Assembly: GCF_012911005.2 (NCBI RefSeq)
Contig: NZ_WTVS01000003.1
Coordinates: forward strand, 62,001 to 126,000
Length of the DNA stretch: 64,000 nucleotides
Origin: Aromatoleum toluolicum
GTDB taxonomy: Bacteria > Pseudomonadota > Gammaproteobacteria > Burkholderiales > Rhodocyclaceae
Direction of reading: 5' to 3'
Shown here: in pieces, positions 9,078 to 18,699 of the stretch
How the letters are laid out: every line of letters starts with the position of its first letter
How positions within the stretch are numbered: the first letter of the stretch is position 1
Position numbers and translations under genes: made by a program
Notes under the pieces: model-generated
What the model saw: only the letters and a program-made list of their open reading frames with translations
The model's database searches: none
Told to the model about the DNA's origin: nothing

Positions 9078-12000
9078 ATGCCGCCCGGAAGCCCCGCCGT
9101 GACCGCCTCGCTGATCGCCACCTTGCCCCCGCCCGCCGTCGACCTCTTCATCCAGCGCTGGCAGAAGGCCGGCGGCAGCGAGCGCGCCAACTACCAGCTC
9201 TTCCTCACCGAGCTGTGCGCGCTGCTCGACCTGCCCCTGCCCGAACCGGCCGGCGACGACACGCGCGACAACGCCTACGTGTTCGAGCGCCGCGTCGTCA
9301 TGCGCCAGCCCGACGGCAGCAGCAACAACGGCTTCATCGACCTCTACCGGCGTGGCACCTTCGTGCTGGAGGCCAAGCAGACCGGCAAGACGCTCGACTC
9401 CTCCGGCTGGGACAAGGCCATGCTGCGCGCCCACAACCAGGCCGACCAGTACGCCCGCGCGCTGCCCGCCGACGAGGGCCGCCCGCCCTTCATTCTCGTC
9501 GTGGACGTCGACCGCAACATCGAGCTGTACGCCGAGTTCAGCCGCTCAGGCGCCACCTACACGCCGTTCCCGGACCCGCGCAGCCACCGCCTCCGCCTCG
9601 AAGACCTGCGCCGCGAGGACATCCGCGAGCGCCTGCGCTGCGTCTGGCTCGACCCGCAGAGCCTCGACCCGGCGCGCCGTTCCGCGCGCGTCACGCGCGA
9701 GATCGCCGACCGCCTCGCCACCCTCGCCAAGTCGCTCGAAGCCGCCGGCCACCCGCCGCAGAAGGTCGCCGGCTTCCTCATGCGCGCGCTGTTCACGATG
9801 TTCGCCGAGGACGTCGGCCTGCTGCCGGCCAGGAGCTTCACCGACCTGCTGCTGAGCCTCAAGGATTCGCCGCTCACCTTCGCGCCGATGCTCGAACACC
9901 TGTGGCAGAACATGAACGTCGGCGGCTTCTCGCCCATCCTGCGCGGCAACGTGCTGCGCTTCAACGGCGGCCTGTTCAGCGACGCCACCGCCATCCCGCT
10001 CGACCGCGACCAGCTCGAACTGTTGCTCAAGGCCTCGCAGGCCGACTGGCGCTACGTCGAGCCGGCGATCTCGGCACCCTGCTCGAACGCGCCCTCGACG
10101 CCCGCGAGCGCCACAAGCTCGGCGCCCACTACACCCCGCGCGCCTACGTCGAACGCCTCGTGCTCCCCACCGTCATCGAGCCGCTGCGCAGCGAATGGAA
10201 GGAAGTCCAGACCGCCGCGCTCGCCTTCGAGCAGCAGGGCAAGCACCGCGAGGCCGACGTCACGCTCGAACACCTCAAGCGCCTCGAAGGCGAAGTGCTC
10301 AACCTGCTCCACGACCTTGGCGAATCGCAGGGCCTGCTCGAACTTGAAGGCGTCACCGTCGACCCGCACCAGTTCCTCGGCCTCGAGATCAACCCGCGCG
10401 CCGCGAAGATCGCCGAGATGGTGCTGTGGATCGGCTACCTGCAATGGCACTTCCGCACCCACGGCTCGGTGAACCCGCCCGAACCGGTGCTGCGCGACTT
10501 CCGCAACATCGAGCACCGCGACGCGCTGATCGCCTACGAGCGCGAGGAACTCGTCACCGACGAAGCGGGCCGTCCGGTCACGCGCTGGGATGGCGTGACG
10601 TACAAGCCGAGCCCGATCACCGGCGAGCCGATCCCGGACGAGACGGCGCAGACGGTGCAGGTGAGATACGTGAATCCGAAGAAGGCGGAATGGCCGCAGG
10701 CGGATTACATCGTCGGGAATCCGCCGTTCATCGGCTGCAAGCGGATGCGGGCGGCGCTTGGCGACGGCTATGTCGACGCGGTGCGCGGCACCTGGCCGGA
10801 AGTGCCGGAGTCGGCGGACTTCGTCATGTACTGGTGGCACATCGCCGGCGAGCGTGTGCGCGCCGGTGGCGCGCAACGCTTCGGCTTCATCACCACCAAC
10901 TCGATCCGTCAGACCTTCAACCGGCGCGTGATCGAGGCGCAGCTCAGCGCGAAGAACCCGCTGTCACTGGCTTTCGCGATTCCCGATCATCCGTGGGTCG
11001 ACGCGGCGGACGGGGCGGCGGTACGGATTGCGATGACGGTGTGCGTAGGCGGAGAAACGGAGGGAAAGCTGCTCAATGTGATCGAACAGCGAGAAACCGA
11101 TCGTGACGACGTCGATGTAACGCTCCAGGAACGGACAGGAAAACTCTTTGCAAATCTGAATGCCGGAGTAGATGTCGCTGGAGTGAAGGCATTGCGCGCC
11201 AATCTCGCAATTAGCTCCCCGGGTGTGAAACTGCATGGCTCGGGTTTTATCGTCACTGCCGATGAAGCACAGCAACTCGGCGTTGGCCAAGTCGACGGAC
11301 TGGACAAACACATTCGCGCATATCGCAATGGTCGCGATCTCGCCGACCACCCGCGTGCCGTTTACGTAATCGATTTGTTCAGTTTATCGGCAGACGATGT
11401 TCGCCGTCGATTTCCAGCCGTCTACCAAAGGGTTCTGGAACGGGTGAAACCTGAGCGCGACCACAATGGCCGAGCGGCTTATCGCGACAACTGGTGGATC
11501 TTCGGGGAAGCGCGTAGAGACTGGCGCTCGATGGTTGCCGGTCTGTCCTCCTACATCGCCACCCCAGTTACGGCAAAGCATAGAATTTTCCAAGCACTCG
11601 GTACGGACGTTCTGCCCGATGATGCGCTGATGAATATGGCGATTACGGATGCCGCTGTACTTGGAGTTCTGTCGTCGCGCGTACATACGAAATGGGCGTT
11701 CGCTACTGGTAGTACCTTGGAAGATCGTCCGCGCTACATAAAATCCGCGTGCTTCGAAACCTTCCCCTTCCCCGACGCGCTCCCCGAGCAGCAAGCCCGC
11801 ATCCGCGACCTCGCCTTGCAGCTCGACGCCCACCGCAAGCGCCAGCAGGCGCAGCACCCGGCGCTGACGCTCACCGGCCTGTACAACGTGCTCGAAAAGC
11901 TGCGCAGCGGCGAGACCCTGAACGCCAAGGACAAGGCGATCCACGAGCAGGGCCTGGTGTCGGTGCTGCGCGAGCTGCACGACGCGCTCGACGCCGCGGT

Positions 12001-12487
12001 GTTCGACGCCTACGGCTGGAGCGACCTCGCCGCCGCCCTCGTCGGCCGCCCCGGCGCGACCACCCCGCTGCCGGATAAGCCCGAGGCGCAAGCGGAGGCC
12101 GAGGAGGAACTGCTGCGCCGCCTCGTCGAGCTCAACGCCCGCCGCGCCGCCGAGGAAGCCCGCGGGCTGGTGCGCTGGCTGCGCCCGGACTACCAGAACC
12201 CCGGCGCCACCGCCGCCCCGCAACAGGTCGAAGCCGAACTCGGCGAAGCGGAGGACACCGAAACCGCCCCCGCCGCGGCGCCCGCCGGCAAGCTCGCGTG
12301 GCCCAAGAACATGCGCGAACAGGTCGCCGCCGTGCGCGCCGCGCTCGCCCGCCAGAGCCTCACCGCCGAGGCGATCGCCAGCCAGTTCAAACGCTCGCCG
12401 AAAGCCGCCGTGCAATCGGTGATCGAGGCGCTGGAAGAACTCGGCATGGTGCAGCGCGAGGGCGAGGCGTACCGGCTGCAGGGGTGA
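9078..12487 (+). pseudogene. MmeI-like DNA methyltransferase/nuclease, one frameshift
   Basis: A single-chain restriction-modification type enzyme of about 1,137 residues if read through. N-terminus: nuclease-like [18 protein letters not shown] (D...EAK). Centre: methyltransferase with [17 protein letters not shown], the SAM-site segment [16 protein letters not shown] and catalytic NPPF (around 10720). Next comes a target-recognition region (about 11040-11760) of visibly lower GC, then a coiled stretch and a C-terminal winged-helix-like end. Frame 9078 runs to EPAI, and the continuation [10 protein letters not shown] lies in another frame: one T is missing between 10070 and 10071 (ATC-TCGG instead of ATCTTCGG). 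It is either inactivated or a sequencing error; everything else is intact. A GTG at 9099 is an alternative start. Confidence 0.8.
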
Positions 12488-12570
12488 GCGTCGCGGCGAT
12501 GGTTCGATCATGATGCCAATGGCACCGGACATTCCTTCGGACAACAATTTTCCGAGAACAACGCCAAGCA

Positions 12571-12602
12571 ACTGATATTGCGATATAAACTGCCATATCA
12601 GT
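12571..12602. promoter_or_regulatory. Inverted repeat upstream of fic
   Basis: ACTGATAT (12571-12578) and ATATCAGT (12595-12602) form a perfect 8-bp inverted repeat separated by 16 bp. It lies 20 bp before the Fic start, in an AT-rich patch that is otherwise unusual here. It fits an autoregulatory operator or the promoter core; no regulator is identified. Confidence 0.45.
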
Positions 12603-12621
12603 CACGGACATTCCAGCGGAC

Positions 12622-13803
12622 ATGATCGCCCATGAAATCCCCGATATCCGGCTTCGCGTCGACACCGACCGTTTCGGGCCGGTGCTGTTCGAGATCGGCG
12701 TCGATCCGGAACGACTCCGGCTGACGATGCAGCGCGTCGAGGACGCACATGCGCGGTTTGTGCACTCCCCCTTGGCGCAGGTCGCCAACAAGCTCGAACG
12801 CGAGGTCATCGCCAGCAGCATCTACGGGACCAACACCATCGAAGGGGGCATCCTCACCGAGGATGAGACCCGCGCGGCGATGGATCTCGACCCCGCGCAG
12901 GTACAGGAAATCGAGCAGCGGCGTGTGCTCAACATCAAGGCGGCATACGGCCGGGCGCGGCAGGCTGCACTCGATCCGGCGTGGGCGCTCTCGATCGATT
13001 TCATCACCACCATCCACGGGCTGATCACCCACGACCTCCCGCACCCCGACAACCGGCCCGGGCTGATCCGCAACAATCCGAAAGGCCGCATCACTCACGT
13101 CGGCAGCCCGCAGCATGGCGGGCGGTACAAGCCACCGCAGTATGAGCGCGACATCTGGCGGCTGCTGGAGGGACTGCTGGCATGGCACCAGCAACTCGCC
13201 GAGGCCGGCGTGCATCCGCTGGTGCGTGCGCCGCTGGTGCATTACTACTACGAACTGATCCATCCCTTCTGGGATGGCAATGGGCGTGTCGGGCGGGTCA
13301 TCGAGGCCACGCTGCTGCAGGCTGCGGGCTACGAGTACGCCCCCTTCGCGTTGACGCGTTACTACCTCGACAACATCGACGCTTACTTCACGCTGTTCAA
13401 TTCCTGCCGCAAGGCGGCCGAAAAGCATCAGCCGCATCCGAACACGGCCTTCGTGCTGTTTCACCAGGAGGGGATGCGCCTGACGATCAACGCGCTGCAC
13501 GATCGTGTCAATCGGCTCGTCAGCATCCTGCTGTTCCAGAGCCGGACTCGCGAGCTGCTGGACAGCAAGGCGATCAATGCGCGCCAGTACACCATCGTGT
13601 CGCAACTGCTGACCCAGGGCCGCCCCGCGCCGCTTGGCGAACTCCGGCACACGCCGTGGTATGCGAGCCTCTACCTGAAGCTTAACGACAAGACGCGCAG
13701 CCGCGACCTGAAGAAGCTCCGGGAGCTGGAACTACTCGTTCTCGACCAGGAGGACCAGCTGTGGCCGGGCTGCGTGCAGGTCCGCAATCCCAGAGCGCTG
13801 TGA
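12622..13803 (+). CDS. Fic-family protein (AMPylase-type), self-inhibited class
   Basis: Predicted to transfer AMP or a related group to target proteins. The 393-residue protein carries the canonical Fic motif HPFWDGNGRVGR at residues 214-225, with catalytic His214. It also has an upstream (S/T)xxxE(G/N) inhibitory motif, TNTIEG, at residues 70-75, whose Glu blocks the active site in class II Fic proteins. The N-terminal Fic_N-like region and a C-terminal winged-helix-like part complete the common architecture. All key residues are present, so it looks functional. It lies between the methyltransferase gene and the SNF2 gene and may be a stand-alone regulatory or defence enzyme. Confidence 0.88.
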   Translation: MIAHEIPDIRLRVDTDRFGPVLFEIGVDPERLRLTMQRVEDAHARFVHSPLAQVANKLEREVIASSIYGTNTIEGGILTEDETRAAMDLDPAQVQEIEQRRVLNIKAAYGRARQAALDPAWALSIDFITTIHGLITHDLPHPDNRPGLIRNNPKGRITHVGSPQHGGRYKPPQYERDIWRLLEGLLAWHQQLAEAGVHPLVRAPLVHYYYELIHPFWDGNGRVGRVIEATLLQAAGYEYAPFALTRYYLDNIDAYFTLFNSCRKAAEKHQPHPNTAFVLFHQEGMRLTINALHDRVNRLVSILLFQSRTRELLDSKAINARQYTIVSQLLTQGRPAPLGELRHTPWYASLYLKLNDKTRSRDLKKLRELELLVLDQEDQLWPGCVQVRNPRAL

Positions 13804-13875
13804 CCCTGCCGGCTCGCGCGTCGTTGAACGAGTTGGGCGCGCTGCGCTGAAGACACGGAGCGGGGACTGACCCGG

Positions 13876-16800
13876 TCAGGCCGTGGCAGCAGGCAGGGGT
13901 GCGAGCAGCGCGGCGATGTCGTCCGCGCCGAACTTGGCGAGCGCGTTGGCGTCTTCCGACAGGACGCCGGCGGCGAGTGCGGCTTTGCGTTCCTGTAGTG
14001 CGAGGATGCGTTCCTCGATGCTGCCGGCGCAGATCAGCTTGAACACGAACACCGGCTTGTCCTGGCCGATGCGGTGGGCGCGGTCGGTGGCCTGGTTTTC
14101 GGCGGCGGGGTTCCACCACGGGTCGTAGTGGATCACGGTGTCGGCCGCGGTGAGGTTGAGGCCGACGCCGCCCGCCTTCAGGCTGATCAGGAACACGGAG
14201 GCGCGCCCGCGCTGGAAATCCTCGACCGGCGTGCGGCGGTCGCGCGTGTCGCCGGTCAGGCCGACCCAGCTGATCCTGGCGCGGTCGAGTTCGGCGGCGA
14301 TCAGCGCGAGCATCTGCGTGAATTGCGAGAACACCAGGATGCGCCGGCCTTCCGCGATCAGCTCGGGGAGCATGTCCATCAGGTGGTCGAGCTTGGCGCG
14401 CTCCTTGACCCTGGCCGCGGCCGCAGTGCTCTTGAGCAGGCGCGGGTCGCAGCACACCTGGCGCAGTTTCAGCAGCGCGTCGAGGATCACGATCTGGCTG
14501 CGCGCGAAGCCCTTCGCGGCGATCTCGCTGCGGATCTTGTCGTCCATCGCCGCGCGCACGGTCTCGTACAGGTCGCGCTGCCCGCCTTCGAGGCCGATGC
14601 TGCGCACGATCACGGTCTTGGGCGGCAGCTCCTTCGCGACGTCTTCCTTGCGCCGGCGCAGCATGAAGGGCTTGATGCGGGCGGCGAGGAGGTCGCGCCG
14701 CTGGGTGTCGGCGCGCTTTTCGACCGGCGTGCGCCAGATGCGGGTGAAGTCCTTGCTGGTGCCGAGGAAGCCGGGCAGCAGGAAGTCGAACTGCGCCCAC
14801 AGTTCGCCGAGGTGGTTTTCCAGCGGCGTGCCGGTCAGGCCGAGGCGATGGCGCGCGCGCAGCTGGCGGATGACCTGGGCGCCCTTGCTCGCGGCGTTTT
14901 TGACCGTCTGCGCCTCGTCGAGGATCAGCAGGCTCCACTCGCGCGCCTGCAGCGCGTCGGCGTCGCGCCACAGCAGGGGGTAGGTGGTCAGCGCGACGTC
15001 GACGCCGTCGAGCTGCTCGAAACGGCTGTGACGGTCGGGGCCGTGCAGGTTGAGCACGCGCAGCCCGGGGGTGAAGCGCGCCGCTTCGGCCTGCCAGTTG
15101 AACACCAGCGAGGTCGGCAGGATCACCAGCGCAGGCCGGTCGAGCCGTCCGGCGTGTTTCTCGGTGAGCAGGTGGGCGAGCGCCTGCGCGGTCTTGCCGA
15201 GGCCCATGTCGTCGGCGAGGATGCCGGCCAGATCGTGGCGCACGAGGTGTTGCAGCCACGCGAGCCCTTCGAGCTGGTAGGGGCGCAGCACGGCGTTGAA
15301 ATCCGCCGGTGTGGCGACGGGCTGAATGCCGCGGGCGTCGTGCAGGCGGCGGGCGAGCTCGGCGAGCGCGTCGCGTCCGCGCCCGGGCAGGTCGAGGTCG
15401 GCCAGCCGCGCGGCGTCCAGGCGCGACACGCGCAGCGCCCCTTCGGGGCGGTCGAACAGGTCCACCAGCGCACCGACGAGCGGCTTGAGGCGCCCGGCCG
15501 CGATGCGCAGCCGGCCGAGGTCGTCGTGGTGCAGGATGATCGCCTCCGCATCGGCGATGCGTTGGAGCCCGCCGCCCAACCAGCGCGTGTCGCGCCCGAA
15601 GAGTTCGGCCAGCAGCGGCGCGAGGGCGAGCGTGCGGCCGTCGACTTCGATGCCGGGCGAGATGTCGAGCCAGCCGCCGTCGGTTTCGTCGACGTCCAGC
15701 GTCACATCGGTGACGTCGATGGCGTGGTGGCGGAAATCGGGCGGCAGTTCGATCGCCCAGCCTTCGGCGCGCAGGGCCGGGATTTCGTTGGCGGTGAATG
15801 GGCCCCAGGCGTCTTCGCTGGCGAGGCCGAAGGCATGTCCGGGGAGGGTGTCGTAGGTGCTGGAGACGCTCCTCAGGCCCACCTTGCCCAGCCCGGCCTG
15901 ACCGAGGCGCCGGATGGCGGCCGATTCCGCCTTGGTGTCGCGCTGCAGCCGGGCACTGCGGCCGTCGGGGAGGGTGTGGAACATCGGCGCGTCGCCGGGC
16001 GGGATCGTCAGCGGGCCGTAGCGGAACGCGAGCGTCGCGTAGTCGAACAGCGTCGCGCCATAGCGCGGGTAGCTGCGGAAGTTCACGTCGTAGACGTAGA
16101 GCGTGTCGATGCGCAGCACCGGGACGGGCGGGCCGGACAGCTCCAATGGCGACTCGCCGAGCGTGCTCGGCAATGGCAGGGCAGGGGCGAGTTCGGCGAG
16201 CGTCGCGCTGATCATCTCCGCTTCGACCGGCGTCAGCGGCGGCAGCCACAGCAGGCGCACGACATGTTCGGCGGGGGCGTCGAGGGTGATGGGGCCGGTC
16301 TCGTTCGCCTTGCAGTCCACGTACCAGGGCGGCAGCAGCGGCAGCACGACCTCGGCCGGAGGCGTCAGGCGTAGTTCCGGCGCGCGTCGTCCGTCTGCGG
16401 TGCTGAGCCATTGCGGCGAACCGGGGCGTGCGTCGCCCAGGCTCAGCGGAGCGGCGCCGAGCTCGTCGAAATAGGCACGCCCGCAATGTGCCAGGCGCGT
16501 CATCAGCTGTTCGGCGTTGCGGCCATCGAGCGGTAGCGCGTCCTGGAAGAAGCGCCCGCGCAGGCGCTGGCTCCAGAGCAGGCCCAGGATCTCGAGATCC
16601 GCGTCATTGACGAAGGACGGCGGCGTGTCGAGCGCCCGCTCGATGTTCTGCCAGCTCTCGGCCTGTCGAACCGAGCCGTTGCGACCGAGCCGCGCCTTGA
16701 AGCAGGTCACGGCGTACTGCTGGTAGCCGTTGTGGAAGCGGATCAGGTAGAGGAGCGTGTGCTGCACGGTGGGCGCAGGCTTGCGCGTCGCCGGCGGTTG

Positions 16801-17160
16801 CTGTGCCGTGATGCCGCGGAACGCCTCGATCCAGGCGAGGATCTGTTCGCGCGGGCGTGACGGATCGCTGGCGCGCACCGTCAGCCAGCGCAGCAGGGTG
16901 GCGGCGACGTGTTTGCAGTCGATGCCGACCGGGCAGGAGCAATACGAAACGAGTCGCGGGGAACGGGGATGCGGGGCACCCGCGAATTGCACCACCACCT
17001 GATAGGGCCGCGACCGTGTGCCCTGGACGCGGGCGCGCAGGGTTTCGCCATCGCGGGCGAGGTCGGAGACAGCGCCCAGATAGGCGCGCCCCTTTGCGAC
17101 CTCGTGGGCGCCGAGCCAGCGCGTGATGTCGGTTTCGGTGCAGGTGTCGAGGATGCTCAT
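13876..17160 (-). CDS. SWIM-domain SNF2/RapA-like helicase
   Basis: Double-stranded DNA translocase of the SNF2 superfamily 2 group, 1,094 residues from the ATG at 17160. A SWIM zinc finger, CSCPVGIDCKH, lies near residue 75. The helicase core begins around residue 630 with DDMGLGKT (Walker A), then LDEAQTVKN (motif II). The second RecA lobe has VFSQFTQMLALIA, the motif SLKAGGVGLNLTAADTVI and the motif VI region QATDRAHRIGQ. A GTG at 17202 in the same frame could extend it by 14 residues; neither start has a strong ribosome-binding site. It is convergent with fic. SWIM-SNF2 proteins are common in bacterial chromosomes, so a defence role here rests only on context. Confidence 0.88.
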   Translation of the reverse strand: MSILDTCTETDITRWLGAHEVAKGRAYLGAVSDLARDGETLRARVQGTRSRPYQVVVQFAGAPHPRSPRLVSYCSCPVGIDCKHVAATLLRWLTVRASDPSRPREQILAWIEAFRGITAQQPPATRKPAPTVQHTLLYLIRFHNGYQQYAVTCFKARLGRNGSVRQAESWQNIERALDTPPSFVNDADLEILGLLWSQRLRGRFFQDALPLDGRNAEQLMTRLAHCGRAYFDELGAAPLSLGDARPGSPQWLSTADGRRAPELRLTPPAEVVLPLLPPWYVDCKANETGPITLDAPAEHVVRLLWLPPLTPVEAEMISATLAELAPALPLPSTLGESPLELSGPPVPVLRIDTLYVYDVNFRSYPRYGATLFDYATLAFRYGPLTIPPGDAPMFHTLPDGRSARLQRDTKAESAAIRRLGQAGLGKVGLRSVSSTYDTLPGHAFGLASEDAWGPFTANEIPALRAEGWAIELPPDFRHHAIDVTDVTLDVDETDGGWLDISPGIEVDGRTLALAPLLAELFGRDTRWLGGGLQRIADAEAIILHHDDLGRLRIAAGRLKPLVGALVDLFDRPEGALRVSRLDAARLADLDLPGRGRDALAELARRLHDARGIQPVATPADFNAVLRPYQLEGLAWLQHLVRHDLAGILADDMGLGKTAQALAHLLTEKHAGRLDRPALVILPTSLVFNWQAEAARFTPGLRVLNLHGPDRHSRFEQLDGVDVALTTYPLLWRDADALQAREWSLLILDEAQTVKNAASKGAQVIRQLRARHRLGLTGTPLENHLGELWAQFDFLLPGFLGTSKDFTRIWRTPVEKRADTQRRDLLAARIKPFMLRRRKEDVAKELPPKTVIVRSIGLEGGQRDLYETVRAAMDDKIRSEIAAKGFARSQIVILDALLKLRQVCCDPRLLKSTAAAARVKERAKLDHLMDMLPELIAEGRRILVFSQFTQMLALIAAELDRARISWVGLTGDTRDRRTPVEDFQRGRASVFLISLKAGGVGLNLTAADTVIHYDPWWNPAAENQATDRAHRIGQDKPVFVFKLICAGSIEERILALQERKAALAAGVLSEDANALAKFGADDIAALLAPLPAATA

Positions 17161-17397
17161 TGGGTCGGAGGCGAGGAACAAGGAGGAGGGCGCTTGCCTC
17201 ACCTGCGTTGTTTCAGTCGGTGCTGGAGGTGCGGGGCCGGGGATTATTGCGGATTCCGATGGAGTTGATCAGACAATCTGGTGTACTCATACATCGGCCA
17301 CTGGTGGTGCAGCTGAGGCGAGGACTTGCCCCTCACGGAGGCCGGTGGGCTACTGCCGTTGCCAGACATGCCAAAGCCTTTGCCGGATCAAGGCGGC

Positions 17398-18699
17398 TCA
17401 ACCGTGCGCCGAATCTTCGTCCTGTGCTTTGAGGAACTCGGCGACCAATCCCGCGAGGTCTTCCGGCGTGGTGTACTTGCACACCTGCAGGCGCGAGATC
17501 TCTGGAAACAGCATCGGATCTCCCCTTGTGACGAGTTGCGTCGGCCGGCCGAGCGCATGGGCCAGGCCGAGTTCGAGCACGACATTGGGATTGAGCCCGG
17601 TGAGATCCACCAGCGAAGTCGCGGCGCGGCCGATTTTTTCCCAGATCTTGGGAATCACATCGAGTCTTCCCGACTGGTCGCCCCTGTCATATTCGACGCC
17701 GGCTCCCTTGCATGCGGCCTTGACGGCGCGGCACGCGGCGTCGAACTCCGGCGCGAAAGGCGTGATGTGGAAACAGCGCTGGAGTGCCGCAGACGGATAA
17801 GATCCCGGCCAGAGCGGCTGCAGTAGCGCTGAATCCTGGCCGGCTTCGGACAACAGCGGTTCCAGCAGCGTCAATGCCTCGACCGGATCGACGCGCGGCG
17901 AAGAGCCGAGGCTGGCCAACAAACCGCCGCCGCTGTGACCGGCAGGCAGCCTCGCCGCGACTTCGCGTACCGTCGCCGCGACCGAGCTTCTGCCGTGCGT
18001 TGCGTAATGCCCGTAGCAGACCGCGTCGAGGAGATCGCCGAAGCCGCTGCCGTCCATTTCCGGCGCCCACTGCCACGGTTCGATGTCGATGTCGAACAGC
18101 CGCTTCGCGTCCGGACGGGCGACGACCGCGACCGACTTTCCGAGCGCGAGGGCGCATCCGAGCTGGTAGCACGCCGCTGCCCGGATCGCAACGTCGTCGG
18201 ATGTCAGGTCGAAGAGACCGGCGGCACTCTGCCGAAGCTGCGTCCACCGCGTCAGCCCGGTGTCCCAGCCGGAAGGCCGAATCGCGAGCCGCAGCGCGCG
18301 CTCTGCCGCGGCCGGCGCGAGCGCCGAGCAGAATTCGTCGCATCCGGAGACGAACACCAAGTTCGAGTCTTCCTCGACGGGCCCCCAGCCGCGAAAAGGC
18401 TGCGCATAGGTCAGGTGCTCGCGCAGCACAAAGCGGCGCATCCGAGCGACGAACGGCCGCGCCTCGTCGTGCTCGATGCGGTGCGCTTCGGCGTCGACGT
18501 CGGCGGCCTTCTTCAATTCGTCGCGGAACCTGCCTTCCTGCACCATGCAGTCGGTCAGCAGTGCGCGCTCCCGCTTGCCGATGTCGAAGCCGGTCAGGAC
18601 ATCGAACATGTAGCGGCGCGATGGCTTCAGCAGTTCGAGTACGACTGCGGCGCGCCCGAGCGCTTCGTATTCGCCGGGTGGACCTGGCATGGCCGTCAT
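17398..18699 (-). CDS. Unknown protein with C-terminal deoxyribosyltransferase/TIR-like domain (effector candidate)
   Basis: 433 residues, no recognised family name. The C-terminus (about 310-420) reads FHITPFAPEFD, then GAGVEYDRGD, then DLTGLNPNVVLELGLAHALG. This is the layout of the nucleoside 2-deoxyribosyltransferase/TIR-like superfamily used by many defence effectors to attack nucleotides or NAD, with the Glu of VVLELG in the catalytic position. A second, weaker copy seems to lie around 105-195 (NLVFVSG through YQLGCALALGKSVAVVARP) without that Glu. The start ATG overlaps the TGA of the upstream gene as ATGA, so the pair is translationally coupled. Function unproven; the domain reading is by eye. 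Confidence 0.7.
   Translation of the reverse strand: MTAMPGPPGEYEALGRAAVVLELLKPSRRYMFDVLTGFDIGKRERALLTDCMVQEGRFRDELKKAADVDAEAHRIEHDEARPFVARMRRFVLREHLTYAQPFRGWGPVEEDSNLVFVSGCDEFCSALAPAAAERALRLAIRPSGWDTGLTRWTQLRQSAAGLFDLTSDDVAIRAAACYQLGCALALGKSVAVVARPDAKRLFDIDIEPWQWAPEMDGSGFGDLLDAVCYGHYATHGRSSVAATVREVAARLPAGHSGGGLLASLGSSPRVDPVEALTLLEPLLSEAGQDSALLQPLWPGSYPSAALQRCFHITPFAPEFDAACRAVKAACKGAGVEYDRGDQSGRLDVIPKIWEKIGRAATSLVDLTGLNPNVVLELGLAHALGRPTQLVTRGDPMLFPEISRLQVCKYTTPEDLAGLVAEFLKAQDEDSAHG

Noticed and set aside
13682-16486. Long Arg/Pro-rich minus-strand frame inside the SNF2 gene
   Set aside because: Alternative frame of the SNF2 coding sequence; composition is typical of a GC-rich shadow frame.
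9078-17160. Possible DISARM system (MmeI-like methyltransferase plus SNF2 helicase)
   Set aside because: The core drmA, drmB and drmC genes are absent, a Fic gene separates the two, and they are convergent rather than in one operon.
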